Assembly (NCBI RefSeq): GCF_014649955.1
Contig: NZ_BMUA01000024.1
Location: forward strand, 58,220 to 122,219
Direction: 5' to 3'
Origin: Streptomyces violascens
GTDB taxonomy: Bacteria; Actinomycetota; Actinomycetes; Streptomycetales; Streptomycetaceae
Length of the DNA: 64,000 bases
The notes under the pieces are model-generated. The model was not told the origin of the DNA. It searched no databases and was given only the letters and a program-made list of their open reading frames with translations. Shown in pieces: positions 8,511 through 17,617 of this stretch. A program made the translations under genes and the position numbers. Each line of letters opens with the position of its first letter. Position 1 is the first letter of the stretch.

Positions 8511-9152
8511 GTGACCACCATGATCGAACGCAGGACAGCCATAGACACTGACGTGAACGCAGCCCAGACCATGGCCTTCGAAGAGTTGCTGCGGACGGTA
8601 GAGGAACTGAACACGCCGGACGGCTACAAGGCCGAGCTCATCCGGGGGAAGATCGTCGTGTCGCCGTGGTCCAAGCTTCGCTACCTTCGCCCGATGCGGC
8701 TGCTCCGATCACAGCTTGAAGCCCACGCTCCTCAGGGCCACATCTCAGACACCTCACCGTTCCTCTTCCGCTTCCCGTCCGCCGAGCGCGCCTTCGGCCC
8801 TGACCTTTTCGTCGCGGACGAGGCGGCTTTCGAAGCTGAGGGACGGCATGCCGACGGAGGCGCGCTCTCGCTGGTCGCCGAGTTCACATCGCTGTCCACC
8901 CGGGACGCCGCCTGGGAGGAGAAGGTCGCCGTTTACGGACAGCTTGTTCCGGTCTACCTCGTGCTGGACATGCAGGCCGACGAGATCACCTGCTTCTGGG
9001 AACCCTCACCTCGCGGCTACCGCTCACGTACGACCACTCCGTTCGGCCGCCCGCTCCACATCCCGGCGCCCTTCGATTTCGATCTGGACACCGCCGAACT
9101 CTCCGCGACCGCGGACAAGACCGGGCCGGAGGAAGAAGCTCCCTCTTCCTAG
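8511..9152 (+). CDS. Uma2 family protein (PD-(D/E)XK nuclease fold, DUF820)
   Basis: A 213-residue cytosolic protein of the Uma2/DUF820 family, which is heavily expanded in Streptomyces. The putative nuclease residues are visible: Glu in the YKAELIRGKI opening, Asp in FGPDLFVAD, Glu in SLVAEFTS and Lys in WEEKVAVYGQ. The usual VVEV-SPS core is replaced by VAEFTSLS. The start is GTG with GGAGG six nt upstream; a downstream ATG three codons in is also possible. Neither target nor biological role is known for the family. Its stop overlaps by 3 bp the end of the convergent OmpA-domain gene. Confidence 0.85.
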   Translation: MTTMIERRTAIDTDVNAAQTMAFEELLRTVEELNTPDGYKAELIRGKIVVSPWSKLRYLRPMRLLRSQLEAHAPQGHISDTSPFLFRFPSAERAFGPDLFVADEAAFEAEGRHADGGALSLVAEFTSLSTRDAAWEEKVAVYGQLVPVYLVLDMQADEITCFWEPSPRGYRSRTTTPFGRPLHIPAPFDFDLDTAELSATADKTGPEEEAPSS

Positions 9153-9769
9153 CCACTGCTCCGGGTAAAGCTGACCTCCACCCGCCGGTTCTTCTTGCGG
9201 CCGTCCTCCGTCGAGTTGTCCGAGATCGGGTAGTCCTCGGCGTAACCCCGGATCTCGAAGCTCACGTCGGGGCCGAGCGACAGGGAGAGGGCCTTCTGGA
9301 CGGCGTCCGCGCGCTGCTTGGAGAGGACCACTCCGTGCTCGTGCGTGCCGAGGTTGTCCGTGAAGCCGAAGACCCGGACGCTGGTCGCCTTCTGCTTCTT
9401 GATCTCCGCCGCGATGCCCTGGATACGGTCATTCGCGTCGGACGACAGGGCCGCGCTGTCCATCGCGAACAGCACCTCCGCCTGCAGCGCGAACGTCACA
9501 TTGGTGTTGGTGTCCGAGCGGCGCTCCTCGCCGCCCTGGTCCTCGACGATCGACTTGATGTCGAGCACCTTCGGCGCCGCGAGCGTGCCGCCCTCGGGAA
9601 GCTTCAGGTTCGGCGAGGTGCTGTCCACCTTCATGGAGGGGTCACTCGTCGCTTCCGTGCCGGGCAGTGGGGGGCTGCTCGGCGTCACGTCGGCGTACGC
9701 GGAGGTGCCGCCGGCGGTCAGGACTAGCGCGGCGGCGATCGCTACGGCTGCGTGCCGGGTTCTGGTCAT
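9149..9769 (-). CDS. OmpA/MotB-domain secreted protein of the Tad locus
   Basis: A 206-residue exported protein: signal peptide 1-26 (cleavage near SAYA), a variable linker, then an OmpA-like peptidoglycan-binding domain (about residues 90-205). The conserved VRVFGFTDNLGT, SKQRADAVQKAL and GRKKNRRVEVSF motifs of that domain are present. In Gram-positive bacteria such domains anchor proteins to the cell wall. It is the last gene of the minus-strand pilus cluster, seven nt after the lipoprotein stop, so it is probably co-translated with it. I infer that it ties the pilus apparatus to peptidoglycan. Confidence 0.88.
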   Translation of the reverse strand: MTRTRHAAVAIAAALVLTAGGTSAYADVTPSSPPLPGTEATSDPSMKVDSTSPNLKLPEGGTLAAPKVLDIKSIVEDQGGEERRSDTNTNVTFALQAEVLFAMDSAALSSDANDRIQGIAAEIKKQKATSVRVFGFTDNLGTHEHGVVLSKQRADAVQKALSLSLGPDVSFEIRGYAEDYPISDNSTEDGRKKNRRVEVSFTRSSG

Positions 9770-9776
9770 GGCGTGA

Positions 9777-10376
9777 TCACCCGGAGACGGGAACGGTCAT
9801 GGTGGGGAAGGTCGGCAGTTGGAAGTCGACGTCTCTCGTGCCGTTCGGGGGGGCGGGGAATTGGGCGAAGACCGGCACGGTCTGGCCCGCCTTGATGCTG
9901 GAAATCCCCATCGTGCAAAGGCATTTCCCACCTGTATCGCGCAGAACGTAGTACCGCTTCTTCCCCACCTTGTCGACCAGCGTCGCACCGGCAACCGAGT
10001 CACCGCTCGCGAGCACATCCCGCTCTGTGCCCGCCCACGGCGAAGTGGCGACGAAGTCGTCGGCGCCGGTGTTCTTCACCTGTCCCGCGACGGTGAGGAA
10101 TCCACCCGAGTCGCGCTTCACACTGTTGATGGTGAGGACCACGCCGCCCTCGCCCGTGGCCTCCGCGAGTTTGACCGTGGGGTCCGGCGAAGCAGCCGAC
10201 GTGTCCGTCTGCTGGCCCTTGCCGGAAGGCGAGGACTTCGACTGCGATGAGCTGCCCGCGTTCGTCTTGCCGTCCTTGCCTCCGTCGCCGCATCCGGCGA
10301 CGGCGAACGCCAGGGCGACCACCATCGCCGCCGCCAGAGCCCCGTTCCGGGGCCTCAACGTATGCCGAACACTCAT
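9777..10376 (-). CDS. Lipoprotein of the Tad locus
   Basis: A 199-residue lipoprotein with lipobox FAVAGC (Cys about residue 29), a Lys/Ser/Gly-rich linker, and a beta-sandwich-like domain resembling DUF4352-type extracellular domains (TINSVKRDSGGFLTVAGQVKN). A close Cys pair (KCLCTM) follows. I prefer the ATG of MSVRHT over the ATG nine nt upstream because AGAGG sits 10 nt before it and would overlap the earlier start. It lies 30 nt after the TadG-like gene. By position it is a candidate accessory of pilus assembly at the membrane surface. Confidence 0.8.
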   Translation of the reverse strand: MSVRHTLRPRNGALAAAMVVALAFAVAGCGDGGKDGKTNAGSSSQSKSSPSGKGQQTDTSAASPDPTVKLAEATGEGGVVLTINSVKRDSGGFLTVAGQVKNTGADDFVATSPWAGTERDVLASGDSVAGATLVDKVGKKRYYVLRDTGGKCLCTMGISSIKAGQTVPVFAQFPAPPNGTRDVDFQLPTFPTMTVPVSG

Positions 10377-10406
10377 CGGTGCCATTCCTCTGCTCGTCGC
10401 TTGCTG

Positions 10407-11056
<650 letters not shown>

Positions 11057-11060
<4 letters not shown>

Positions 11061-11320
11061 CCGCCAGCCTTGATCTTGTTGATCTGCTCCTTGATCTTGG
11101 TGGTGATCTCGCTCCCGATCCCCGTCGCCATAATCCCGCCGATAATCGCCACCACCACCAAAATGATCCCCAGATACTCGAAAGAAGTCTGCCCCCGGTC
11201 CCGGCCATCGGCGTTCGCCGACGCGTACCGGCGTCGGACGCGGGCGATCGCCGTGTCCCTCCAGCCGCTCACCCGTACCTGCGCAGCGACGGCGGTCTTC
11301 AGCAGCGTGTCCTGCGGCAT
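11057..11320 (-). CDS. Flp-like small pilin with class III signal motif
   Basis: An 87-residue protein with a basic 43-residue leader, then DRGQTSFEYLGIILVVVAIIGGI, which fits the G-x-x-x-x-E(Y) processing site plus hydrophobic helix of type IVb/class III pilins (only the motif is quoted in part). The mature protein of about 45 residues would be the main pilus subunit. I chose the ATG of MPQDTLL because GGAGGAG lies 9 nt upstream; an earlier ATG has no binding site. It follows the response regulator gene by 113 nt and overlaps the TadG-like start. Confidence 0.82.
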
Positions 11321-11433
11321 TTCGCGGCTCTCCTCCGGTTGCGGCGTCACGTCGTACGTCATCGGGAACGTAAGGCGGGGTTCCGGAGGCCGCCGAGGGT
11401 CCTGGGGCCCAAATCCGGGCCCAAGCGCGGGGG

Positions 11434-12195
11434 TTACGCACCGGACACCCCCAGCCAGCGGGCGATCGCCTCGCTGCGGGTCGTGGCGTGCAGCTTGGCG
11501 AAGATGCGGTTGATGTGGTTCTTGACCGTCTTCTCGCTGATGAAGCACGTGGCCGCGATGTGCTGATTGTTCATGCCCGCCGCGATCAACTCCATCACCT
11601 CGGCCTCCCGCGAACTCAGCCTGAAATCTTCCCTGTTGCGCATGGACACCGCTCGCTGTGCAGTTGAAGACTGTGCCACAACCGGTTGCAGTTGCGAAAG
11701 GGATTGCGCGGAAATGGGAGACGGCGCGTCCGGTTGCTCGCGTACGTGGGCGAGGAGGGCGTTCGCCGCCGTGGCGCTGAAGGCGGCTCTGCCCTCCCTC
11801 ATCCCCCGTACCGCAGCGGTCAGTTCGTCCGCCGTGAACTCCCCGTGGACCAGGTAGCCCCCGGCCCCGAGCCGCAGCGCCTCCCGCACGATCTCGCTCT
11901 CCCGGCTGTACGTCAGCATCATCACCGGGGCCAGGCCCACCAGGTGCGGCAGCGCCGCCATGCCGTCGACGCCCGGCATGCGGACGTCAAGGAGGATCAC
12001 GTCCGGGCGATGGCGCACCGCCGCCTCGTACGCCTCGCCGCCGTCCGCCGCCTCCGCCGCCACCTCGATGTCGTGGCGGCCGTGCAGCAGCGCCGCCAGG
12101 CCCGCCCGTACGACCGGGTTGTCGTCCGCGACGACGATCCTCAGCGGACGTACCGGGTCACGCACTCCCATCGCGTACGGCATTCCGTTCGCCAT
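11434..12195 (-). CDS. NarL/LuxR-family response regulator
   Basis: A 253-residue regulator: receiver domain (about residues 18-135, phospho-acceptor Asp70 in VILLDVRMPG, acidic pocket DD at 24-25), a variable linker, and a LuxR-type helix-turn-helix at about 190-250 (LSSREAEVMELIAAGMNNQ, EKTVKNHINRIFAKL). The start ATG has AGAGG seven nt upstream. It lies 11 nt after the histidine kinase and is surely its partner. Embedded between tad genes, it probably controls the pilus operon, though no binding site can be assigned from sequence. Confidence 0.93.
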   Translation of the reverse strand: MANGMPYAMGVRDPVRPLRIVVADDNPVVRAGLAALLHGRHDIEVAAEAADGGEAYEAAVRHRPDVILLDVRMPGVDGMAALPHLVGLAPVMMLTYSRESEIVREALRLGAGGYLVHGEFTADELTAAVRGMREGRAAFSATAANALLAHVREQPDAPSPISAQSLSQLQPVVAQSSTAQRAVSMRNREDFRLSSREAEVMELIAAGMNNQHIAATCFISEKTVKNHINRIFAKLHATTRSEAIARWLGVSGA

Positions 12196-12206
12196 GACAC
12201 CCCCTC

Positions 12207-13469
12207 TCAAGGAGTTCCCGAAGTCGGATCGGCCAGCAACTGCCCGCTCCCGAGCGGGAGTTCCACGCGTACCTCCGTGCCCGTCGGCGCCGTCCCCCGG
12301 CCCACCCTGATCCGCGCCCCGATCGCCGCCGCCCGTTCCACCATGCCCACCAGGCCGAAGTGGCCCGAGCGTTTCAAGTCGTCCAGGGTGGTGCCGGGCG
12401 GCAGGCCCCGGCCGTCGTCGTGGATGCTGAGGCGGAACATCCCGCCCTCGACGCCCGCCTCCACCGCGATGCGGGCCGGGCCCGCGTGCCGATGGGCGTT
12501 GTCCATCGCCTCGTTCGCGATCGTGACCAGTTGACGGGCCACCGCCGCCGGGACGATCGTCGGGCCCTGGCCGGCGGCGAGCGCCTTCCACTCCGCCCCC
12601 GCCCCCGTCCGTCGCATGAAGTCCCTTACGGACAAGTGCAGTTCGTCCAGCACGTCCACCTCCCCCGGCGTCCGCCTCAGGTCCGCGAGGAGCTCTCGGG
12701 ATTCCGCTGCCGCTCTGCGTGCGGCCCTGGCCACCAGTTCGGCCTGTCGGCGGACCGTGACCGGGTCCACCCGGTCGGCCGAGGCCGCCAGACCGTCCGC
12801 CGCCAGCGCCAGGCCGTGCAGCGTCTTCGCCACCGAGTCGTGCATGTCCCGGGCCAGGCGTGCGCGCTCCTCCTCGACCGCCAGGCGCGCCCGGGTCTCC
12901 GTCAGGGCCTGGCTCGCCGCGCCGAAGCGGAAGAGGAGGTTGCGGATCGTTACGCCCACCGCCCCCGCCATCACGCAGAAGCCCGGCAGTAACAGGGCCG
13001 AGGCGTGGGCCAGTTGATGCCTGGGGCCCGTCGCGTACACCACTGTCAGGATCGCCACCTGGAGGCCCGCGAAGATGCCCGCGCCCCGCCAGCCGTAAAC
13101 CAGGCCCGCGAGCAGCGGGGTGCAGGTCGTGACGTAGCCGAGGGGGGACTCCGGGGTCGCCGTGATCAGAAGCAACGCGCCGAACACCGCGTCCACCGCA
13201 AGGAGCCAGGGGTGGCGCAGGAGCAGCGGGCCGAAGCGTTCCCAGTCGCGGAACAGGACGTACGAGCCCATGAACGTGACCAGGACCGCCGCGCCCACCA
13301 CCAGGCCCGGCGCGCCCTTCGCCGCGCCCGCGAGTGCGAAGGGGGCGCCTGTCGCGATCATCGCAAGGCGGAAGCCGAACACCTGGCGGCACATCGCCTG
13401 GAGTGCGTTGATCTGAAGGGTGGGAGGCGGAAGAGCCTCCGTCACCCTGCGGTGGTTCAGGTTCGGCAT
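12207..13469 (-). CDS. NarL-type sensor histidine kinase (HisKA_3)
   Basis: A 420-residue kinase with about six N-terminal membrane helices (residues 35-178), a HisKA_3 box with His210 in RLARDMHDSVAKTLHG, and a HATPase domain with N-box NEAMDNAHRHA, G1 DDGRGLPPG and G2 GHFGLVGMVERA. It has no recognisable extracellular sensor domain, so it may sense within the membrane. I use the ATG of MPNLNHRR with AAGGGGG upstream; GTG at 13508, overlapping the upstream tadC stop, is an alternative. It should phosphorylate the adjacent regulator. Confidence 0.92.
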   Translation of the reverse strand: MPNLNHRRVTEALPPPTLQINALQAMCRQVFGFRLAMIATGAPFALAGAAKGAPGLVVGAAVLVTFMGSYVLFRDWERFGPLLLRHPWLLAVDAVFGALLLITATPESPLGYVTTCTPLLAGLVYGWRGAGIFAGLQVAILTVVYATGPRHQLAHASALLLPGFCVMAGAVGVTIRNLLFRFGAASQALTETRARLAVEEERARLARDMHDSVAKTLHGLALAADGLAASADRVDPVTVRRQAELVARAARRAAAESRELLADLRRTPGEVDVLDELHLSVRDFMRRTGAGAEWKALAAGQGPTIVPAAVARQLVTIANEAMDNAHRHAGPARIAVEAGVEGGMFRLSIHDDGRGLPPGTTLDDLKRSGHFGLVGMVERAAAIGARIRVGRGTAPTGTEVRVELPLGSGQLLADPTSGTP

Positions 13470-13504
13470 CCTCAACCCCCTTGTCCGCAGCGTCAGTTGG
13501 AGGG

Positions 13505-14398
13505 TCACTTCGGGCCTCCCAGGAAGCCGCCGAAGTCCAGGTTCGCTCCGTAGACGAAGCCCACGCTGAGCAGGATCAGCGTGCCCGGCAGCAGGAACGT
13601 CGTCACCGCGAAGGTCGCCTTGGGGACCGCGCGAGCCGCCTTGCGGCGGGCGTTCTGCGCGTCGGTGCGGCGCATGTCGGCTGCGATCGCCATCAGGGTG
13701 TCGACGATCGGCGCGCCCAGCTCCTCGCCCTGCTGGAGCGCGGTCACGAACATCGCGACCTGCTCGGAGTCGTTGCGCTTGCGCAGTTCCTCGAAGGCCT
13801 GGCGGCGGCTGACGCCCATGTCCATCTGGCGCAGCGTGATGCGCAGCTCGTCGGCCCAGGGGCCCTCGTACTTGTCGGCGACCCGGTCCAGGGCCTGGCG
13901 GAAGCCGAGGCCCGCGCTGACCACCACGGCGAGTACGTCCAGGAAGTCGGGCAGGGTGCGTTCGATGTGGTCGCGACGGACCCGGACCGCCGACCAGATG
14001 CCGACCTCGACCCAGAACAGCGCGAAGGCCACCATCACCAGGGCGACGATCCAGTGCCCTTCGAGCAGCATGATCAGCGCGGCCGCCGCGCCCAGCATCC
14101 CGTACACGGCGCGGCGGGCCGCGTACCGGTCGACGGTGAGGCCGCCCGGGTTGCCCGCGAGGTCGATCTGGCGGCGCTTCCTGTCGACCCGCCCGGGGCC
14201 CATCATCCGCAGCACCGCCGGCGCCCAGCGCATGCCGAGCCGGTCGACCGCCGAGCCGACGGCCGTGGTGCGCGTCGCGCCGACCTCCAGGGCCACGGAG
14301 AGGTCGCTCGGGAGCTTCACCTCGGCCCGGTACATGCGGATGCCGAGGAACATCCCGTACACGCTCAGGCCCATCAGGGCCGCGAAGAGCAGTCCCAT
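13505..14398 (-). CDS. tadC: Type II/IV secretion inner-membrane platform protein, TadC-like
   Basis: A 297-residue T2SF-domain protein: an N-terminal membrane helix, a pair of helices near 95-130, a cytosolic domain (LPDFLDVLAVVVSAGLGF, ADELRITLRQMDMG, QGEELGAPIVDTL) and a C-terminal helix. TadC and TadB form the membrane platform on which TadA drives pilin polymerisation. GAGAGGGGAG lies about 10 nt before the ATG. It is 70 nt after tadB. Confidence 0.92.
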   Translation of the reverse strand: MGLLFAALMGLSVYGMFLGIRMYRAEVKLPSDLSVALEVGATRTTAVGSAVDRLGMRWAPAVLRMMGPGRVDRKRRQIDLAGNPGGLTVDRYAARRAVYGMLGAAAALIMLLEGHWIVALVMVAFALFWVEVGIWSAVRVRRDHIERTLPDFLDVLAVVVSAGLGFRQALDRVADKYEGPWADELRITLRQMDMGVSRRQAFEELRKRNDSEQVAMFVTALQQGEELGAPIVDTLMAIAADMRRTDAQNARRKAARAVPKATFAVTTFLLPGTLILLSVGFVYGANLDFGGFLGGPK

Positions 14399-14468
14399 GT
14401 CTCGCTCACTCCCCTCTCTCCAGCCGGCTGTGCGGGCTCGTACGTCGGTGTGCGGACCAGTAGCGGGC

Positions 14469-15404
14469 TCATACGTCGATGCGGGACAGGCGGCGGACCA
14501 CGAAGAATCCGAGGGCGTACAGGGCGATCGAGACCAGCACCGCCGCCTGGCCGACCAGCGCGCCCGTCATGCGGTCGAGCGCGCCCGGCATCACCGCGTT
14601 CAGCATGAGCAGCGCGGCGATGCCGAAGCCGGGCACGGCGTACGCGGTGACCGTCACCTGGGCCAGCGTCGTACGCACCTCGCGACGGGTCTCCTTGCGC
14701 TCGTCCAGGGTGGTGGTGAGGTTGCGCAGCGAGCTGACGACGGTGCCGCCCGCGCGGTTGGCGAGCACCAACGTGGTGACGAGGACGACGAGTTCGCGGG
14801 ACGGGAGCCGGTCGGCGAGTTCGCCGAGCGCGTCGTCGAGCGACTCGCCCATGGCGAGCCGGTCGGTGACCCGGCCCAGTTCCTCGCCCGCCGGGGCCTC
14901 CATCTCCTCGGCCGCCATGGCGATCGCGGTACGCAGTGCGAGGCCGGCCTGGGTGGCGTTGGCGAGGATGCGGGACAGCTCGGGCAGCTGGTTGATGAAG
15001 CGCTCGATGCGTTTCTGACGCTGCCAGTTGAGGAACGAGTTGGCGCTCCACAGGCCCGCGAGCCCGGCGAGCGGCCCGAAGAAGGAAGCGAGTACGGATG
15101 TGGCGATCAGCCACAGCGCGGCCACCCCGGCCAGCATGTACACGAAGAACTCGCCGGGGGTGAGGTCGAGGCCGGTGGCGGCCAGCTTCAGTTCGATGCG
15201 GCGGCCCAGTGTCGTCCCGCGCAGCCTGCGGTCCACGCCCTGGAACGGGCGGTGCCGGCCGGTCGTCTGCGGGCCGCCCGGGTTGGTGAGCCGGTCGATG
15301 AGGGCTTCGCGCTGGGCGCGGCCCGCCCCGTAGGAGCGCAGCCCCAGGACCGCGAGCACCCCGGCGAGCAGGGTGACGCCGAGCGTGAGGAAGGAGAGGT
15401 TCAT
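14469..15404 (-). CDS. tadB: Type II/IV secretion inner-membrane platform protein, TadB-like
   Basis: A 311-residue T2SF-domain protein with an N-terminal helix, a double helix around 80-115 and C-terminal helices. The conserved cytosolic motif reads FINQLPELSRILANATQAG, then LGELADRLPSRELVVLVTTL and AGGTVVSSLRNLTTTL. It pairs with TadC in the pilus platform. The ATG of MNLSFLTLG is supported by AGGGA upstream; longer frames upstream lack homology. Confidence 0.92.
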   Translation of the reverse strand: MNLSFLTLGVTLLAGVLAVLGLRSYGAGRAQREALIDRLTNPGGPQTTGRHRPFQGVDRRLRGTTLGRRIELKLAATGLDLTPGEFFVYMLAGVAALWLIATSVLASFFGPLAGLAGLWSANSFLNWQRQKRIERFINQLPELSRILANATQAGLALRTAIAMAAEEMEAPAGEELGRVTDRLAMGESLDDALGELADRLPSRELVVLVTTLVLANRAGGTVVSSLRNLTTTLDERKETRREVRTTLAQVTVTAYAVPGFGIAALLMLNAVMPGALDRMTGALVGQAAVLVSIALYALGFFVVRRLSRIDV

Positions 15405-15459
15405 CTGCGCGGTCCCTGTCGGTTGGTGTGGTCGGCGGTCGACGAGCTTGCGGGCACGG

Positions 15460-16797
15460 TCAGTTGGCGTGGCGGACGGCGAGCTGTTCGGCGCTCGATG
15501 CGACCCCGTACGCCTGCGGAACGGGCTGGTTGGCGAGGTAGAGGCGGTCGGCGACGCGGCGGGGCAGCGGGAAGTACTGGAAGCGGCCGTGGATGCGGCC
15601 ATCGGCGGCCATCGGCTGGGCGTCGAAGCGGCAGACGGTGGTGATGCGGTACGGGTCGCGGCCGTGCGATTCGAGGATGGCGATCTCGGTGATCTTGCGG
15701 GCGCCGTCCGCGTGCCGGGTGAGCTGGACGATGACGTCGACGGCCGAGTTGATCTGGTCGTGCAGCGCCTCGAAGGGGACCTCCACCTCCGACATGGAGG
15801 CGAGCGTCTGGAGCCGCATGAGCGCGTCCTCGGCGCTGTTGGCGTGGACGGTGGCGAGCGAGCCGTCGTGACCGGTGGACATCGCCTGGAGCATGTCGAG
15901 CGACTCGCCGCCGCGGACCTCGCCGACGACGATCCGGTCGGGGCGCATGCGCAGTGAGTTGCGCACGAGGTCGCGGATGGAGACGTGGCCCTTGCCCTCG
16001 ACGTTCGGCGGCCGCGACTCCAGGCGGATGACGTGGGCCTGCTGGAGCTGGAGCTCGGCGGAGTCCTCGATGGTGATGATGCGCTCGTGCGGCGGGATCA
16101 GGCCGGACAGGGCGTTGAGGAGGGTCGTCTTTCCGGTGCCGGTGGCGCCCGAGACGATGATGTTGAAGCGGGCCTGTACGAGCCCGGCGAGCAGCAGCAG
16201 CATGTGCTCGTCGAGCGAGCCGAAGGTGATCATCTCCTGGAGCGTGAACGACCTCGGGAAGCGGCGGATGGTGAGCGTCGCGCCGGTCAGCGAGAGCGGC
16301 GGGATGATCACGTTGACGCGCTCGCCGGACGGAAGGCGGGCGTCCACCATCGGGTTCGACTCGTCCACCCGCCGGTTGACCGTCGACACGATCCGCTCGA
16401 TCGTCTGCATCAGCTGCTCGTGCGAGGCGAACCGCAGCGGCAGTTGCTCCACCCGTCCGCCGCGCTCGACGAAGATCTGGTCGGGGCCGTTGACCATGAT
16501 CTCGGTGATGGAGGCGTCTTCGAGGAGCGGTTCGAGGATGCCGAGGCCGAGGGCCTCGTCCACGACCCGGCGGATCAGCCCGGCCCGCTCGGAGGTGGAG
16601 AGGACCGGGCCCTCGCGGCTGATGATGTGCCCTAGCACCCGCTCCAGGCGGGCCCGGCGCTCGGCGGCGGCGAGCGACGACATCTCCGCGAGGTCGATCT
16701 CCTCCAGGAGCTTGGCCCGGTAGGAGGCGACCAGGTGGCCGTCCTCCCGCCCGGCGCCGGTCTCCTCGGGGACCGCGATGCGTGCCCGCAGACTCAT
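15460..16797 (-). CDS. tadA: CpaF/TadA family secretion ATPase
   Basis: A 445-residue hexameric ATPase. It has the long N-terminal domain typical of TadA/CpaF (EIMVNGPDQIFVERGGR), then Walker A SGATGTGKTT (about 216-225), an Asp box ITIEDSAELQLQ, Walker B-like RPDRIVVGEVRGGE and a His box TGHDGSLATVHANS. It hydrolyses ATP in the cytosol to power pilus assembly. It is 25 nt from the upstream TadE gene in a tight operon. Only one motor is present, as usual for Tad systems. Confidence 0.95.
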   Translation of the reverse strand: MSLRARIAVPEETGAGREDGHLVASYRAKLLEEIDLAEMSSLAAAERRARLERVLGHIISREGPVLSTSERAGLIRRVVDEALGLGILEPLLEDASITEIMVNGPDQIFVERGGRVEQLPLRFASHEQLMQTIERIVSTVNRRVDESNPMVDARLPSGERVNVIIPPLSLTGATLTIRRFPRSFTLQEMITFGSLDEHMLLLLAGLVQARFNIIVSGATGTGKTTLLNALSGLIPPHERIITIEDSAELQLQQAHVIRLESRPPNVEGKGHVSIRDLVRNSLRMRPDRIVVGEVRGGESLDMLQAMSTGHDGSLATVHANSAEDALMRLQTLASMSEVEVPFEALHDQINSAVDVIVQLTRHADGARKITEIAILESHGRDPYRITTVCRFDAQPMAADGRIHGRFQYFPLPRRVADRLYLANQPVPQAYGVASSAEQLAVRHAN

Positions 16798-16822
16798 GTG
16801 TCTCGTCTCCAGTCGTCTCGGG

Positions 16823-17215
16823 TCAGTTGTGGGGCCGAAGCTTCGGCATGGTGGAGGTGCGGGTCGCGGTGCCGAAGTCGGGGATGCCGGGGACGACGCT
16901 GGGGATCTTGACGGTCACCGTGTACGTCACCCCGTCCCCGCCGCCCCCGGCCCGCATGACACGCGGATCGAGCCAGCCACTGACCGCGGCCGTGCCGGCG
17001 GCCACGGGGTCCGGCTTCGGCTCGCCCGCCCTCGGATCGTCCAGGCTCGCCGCCCGCGCCGCCGCCCGCGCCCCCGTGCCCGCCTGGTTCACGGCGTACG
17101 CGGCGACCCCGAGCTGGATCGCGGCGAGGCCGACGAACAGCAGGATGGCGACGAACCCGATGTATTCCAGGGCGACTTGACCCCGGTCACGCTCTCGGTG
17201 CGTACGGATGCGCAC
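16823..17215 (-). CDS. TadE-like pseudopilin (second copy)
   Basis: A 130-residue protein with a short basic leader, then DRGQVALEYIGFVAILLFVG (processing motif plus hydrophobic helix, TadE type) and a small extracellular domain rich in Asp and Pro. It starts 3 nt after the stop of the preceding TadE gene, so translation is probably coupled. It is likely a minor pilin. Confidence 0.85.
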   Translation of the reverse strand: MRIRTHRERDRGQVALEYIGFVAILLFVGLAAIQLGVAAYAVNQAGTGARAAARAASLDDPRAGEPKPDPVAAGTAAVSGWLDPRVMRAGGGGDGVTYTVTVKIPSVVPGIPDFGTATRTSTMPKLRPHN

Positions 17216-17218
17216 GGC

Positions 17219-17617
17219 TCAGCGCTCCTTCACATGAGCGGCGGTGCCGTCGACGGGGAAGCTGTTGAGGACGCCCGGGATCAGGATGGGGATCTTGAGG
17301 GTGACCTTGGCGCGGTACATGGCGCCGTCCGGGGCGCACTCCGGAAGCGCCCCCTGAAGGGCGGCGGGCACCTCGTGCAGGGCCGCCGCCCGGCACGCGC
17401 CCACCGCGTCCCCCTCCGCCGCCGCCCCCGCCCGCGCCCCCTCGTCCGCCGCGTTGCCCGCGAGGACGAAGGTGTAGCCGACCAGGGCGCACTGCCACAG
17501 CGCCACGAGGAGCAGCAGGATCAGCGGGACCACGCCGACGAACTCGATGACCGTCTGCCCCCGGTCCCGCTCGCCCCGGGGAATCCGTAGGAGACGCATC
17601 CCGCCCATCGGCCTCAT
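17219..17617 (-). CDS. TadE-like pseudopilin (first copy)
   Basis: A 132-residue TadE-type protein: RGQTVIEFVGVVPLILLL gives the processing Glu and hydrophobic helix, followed by QCALVGYTFVLAGNAADEGARAGA, the conserved TadE helix extension. Three Cys are present (helix and two in the outer domain, ACRAA and PECAP). The ATG overlaps the upstream stop as TGATG with AGGGG upstream, so it is translationally coupled to the CpaE-like gene. Confidence 0.87.
   Translation of the reverse strand: MRPMGGMRLLRIPRGERDRGQTVIEFVGVVPLILLLLVALWQCALVGYTFVLAGNAADEGARAGAAAEGDAVGACRAAALHEVPAALQGALPECAPDGAMYRAKVTLKIPILIPGVLNSFPVDGTAAHVKER

Noticed and set aside
11434..13392. A 652-codon minus frame covering kinase and response regulator
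   Set aside because: The kinase has its own frame with H-box and N-box; only the last 253 codons of this frame are the regulator.
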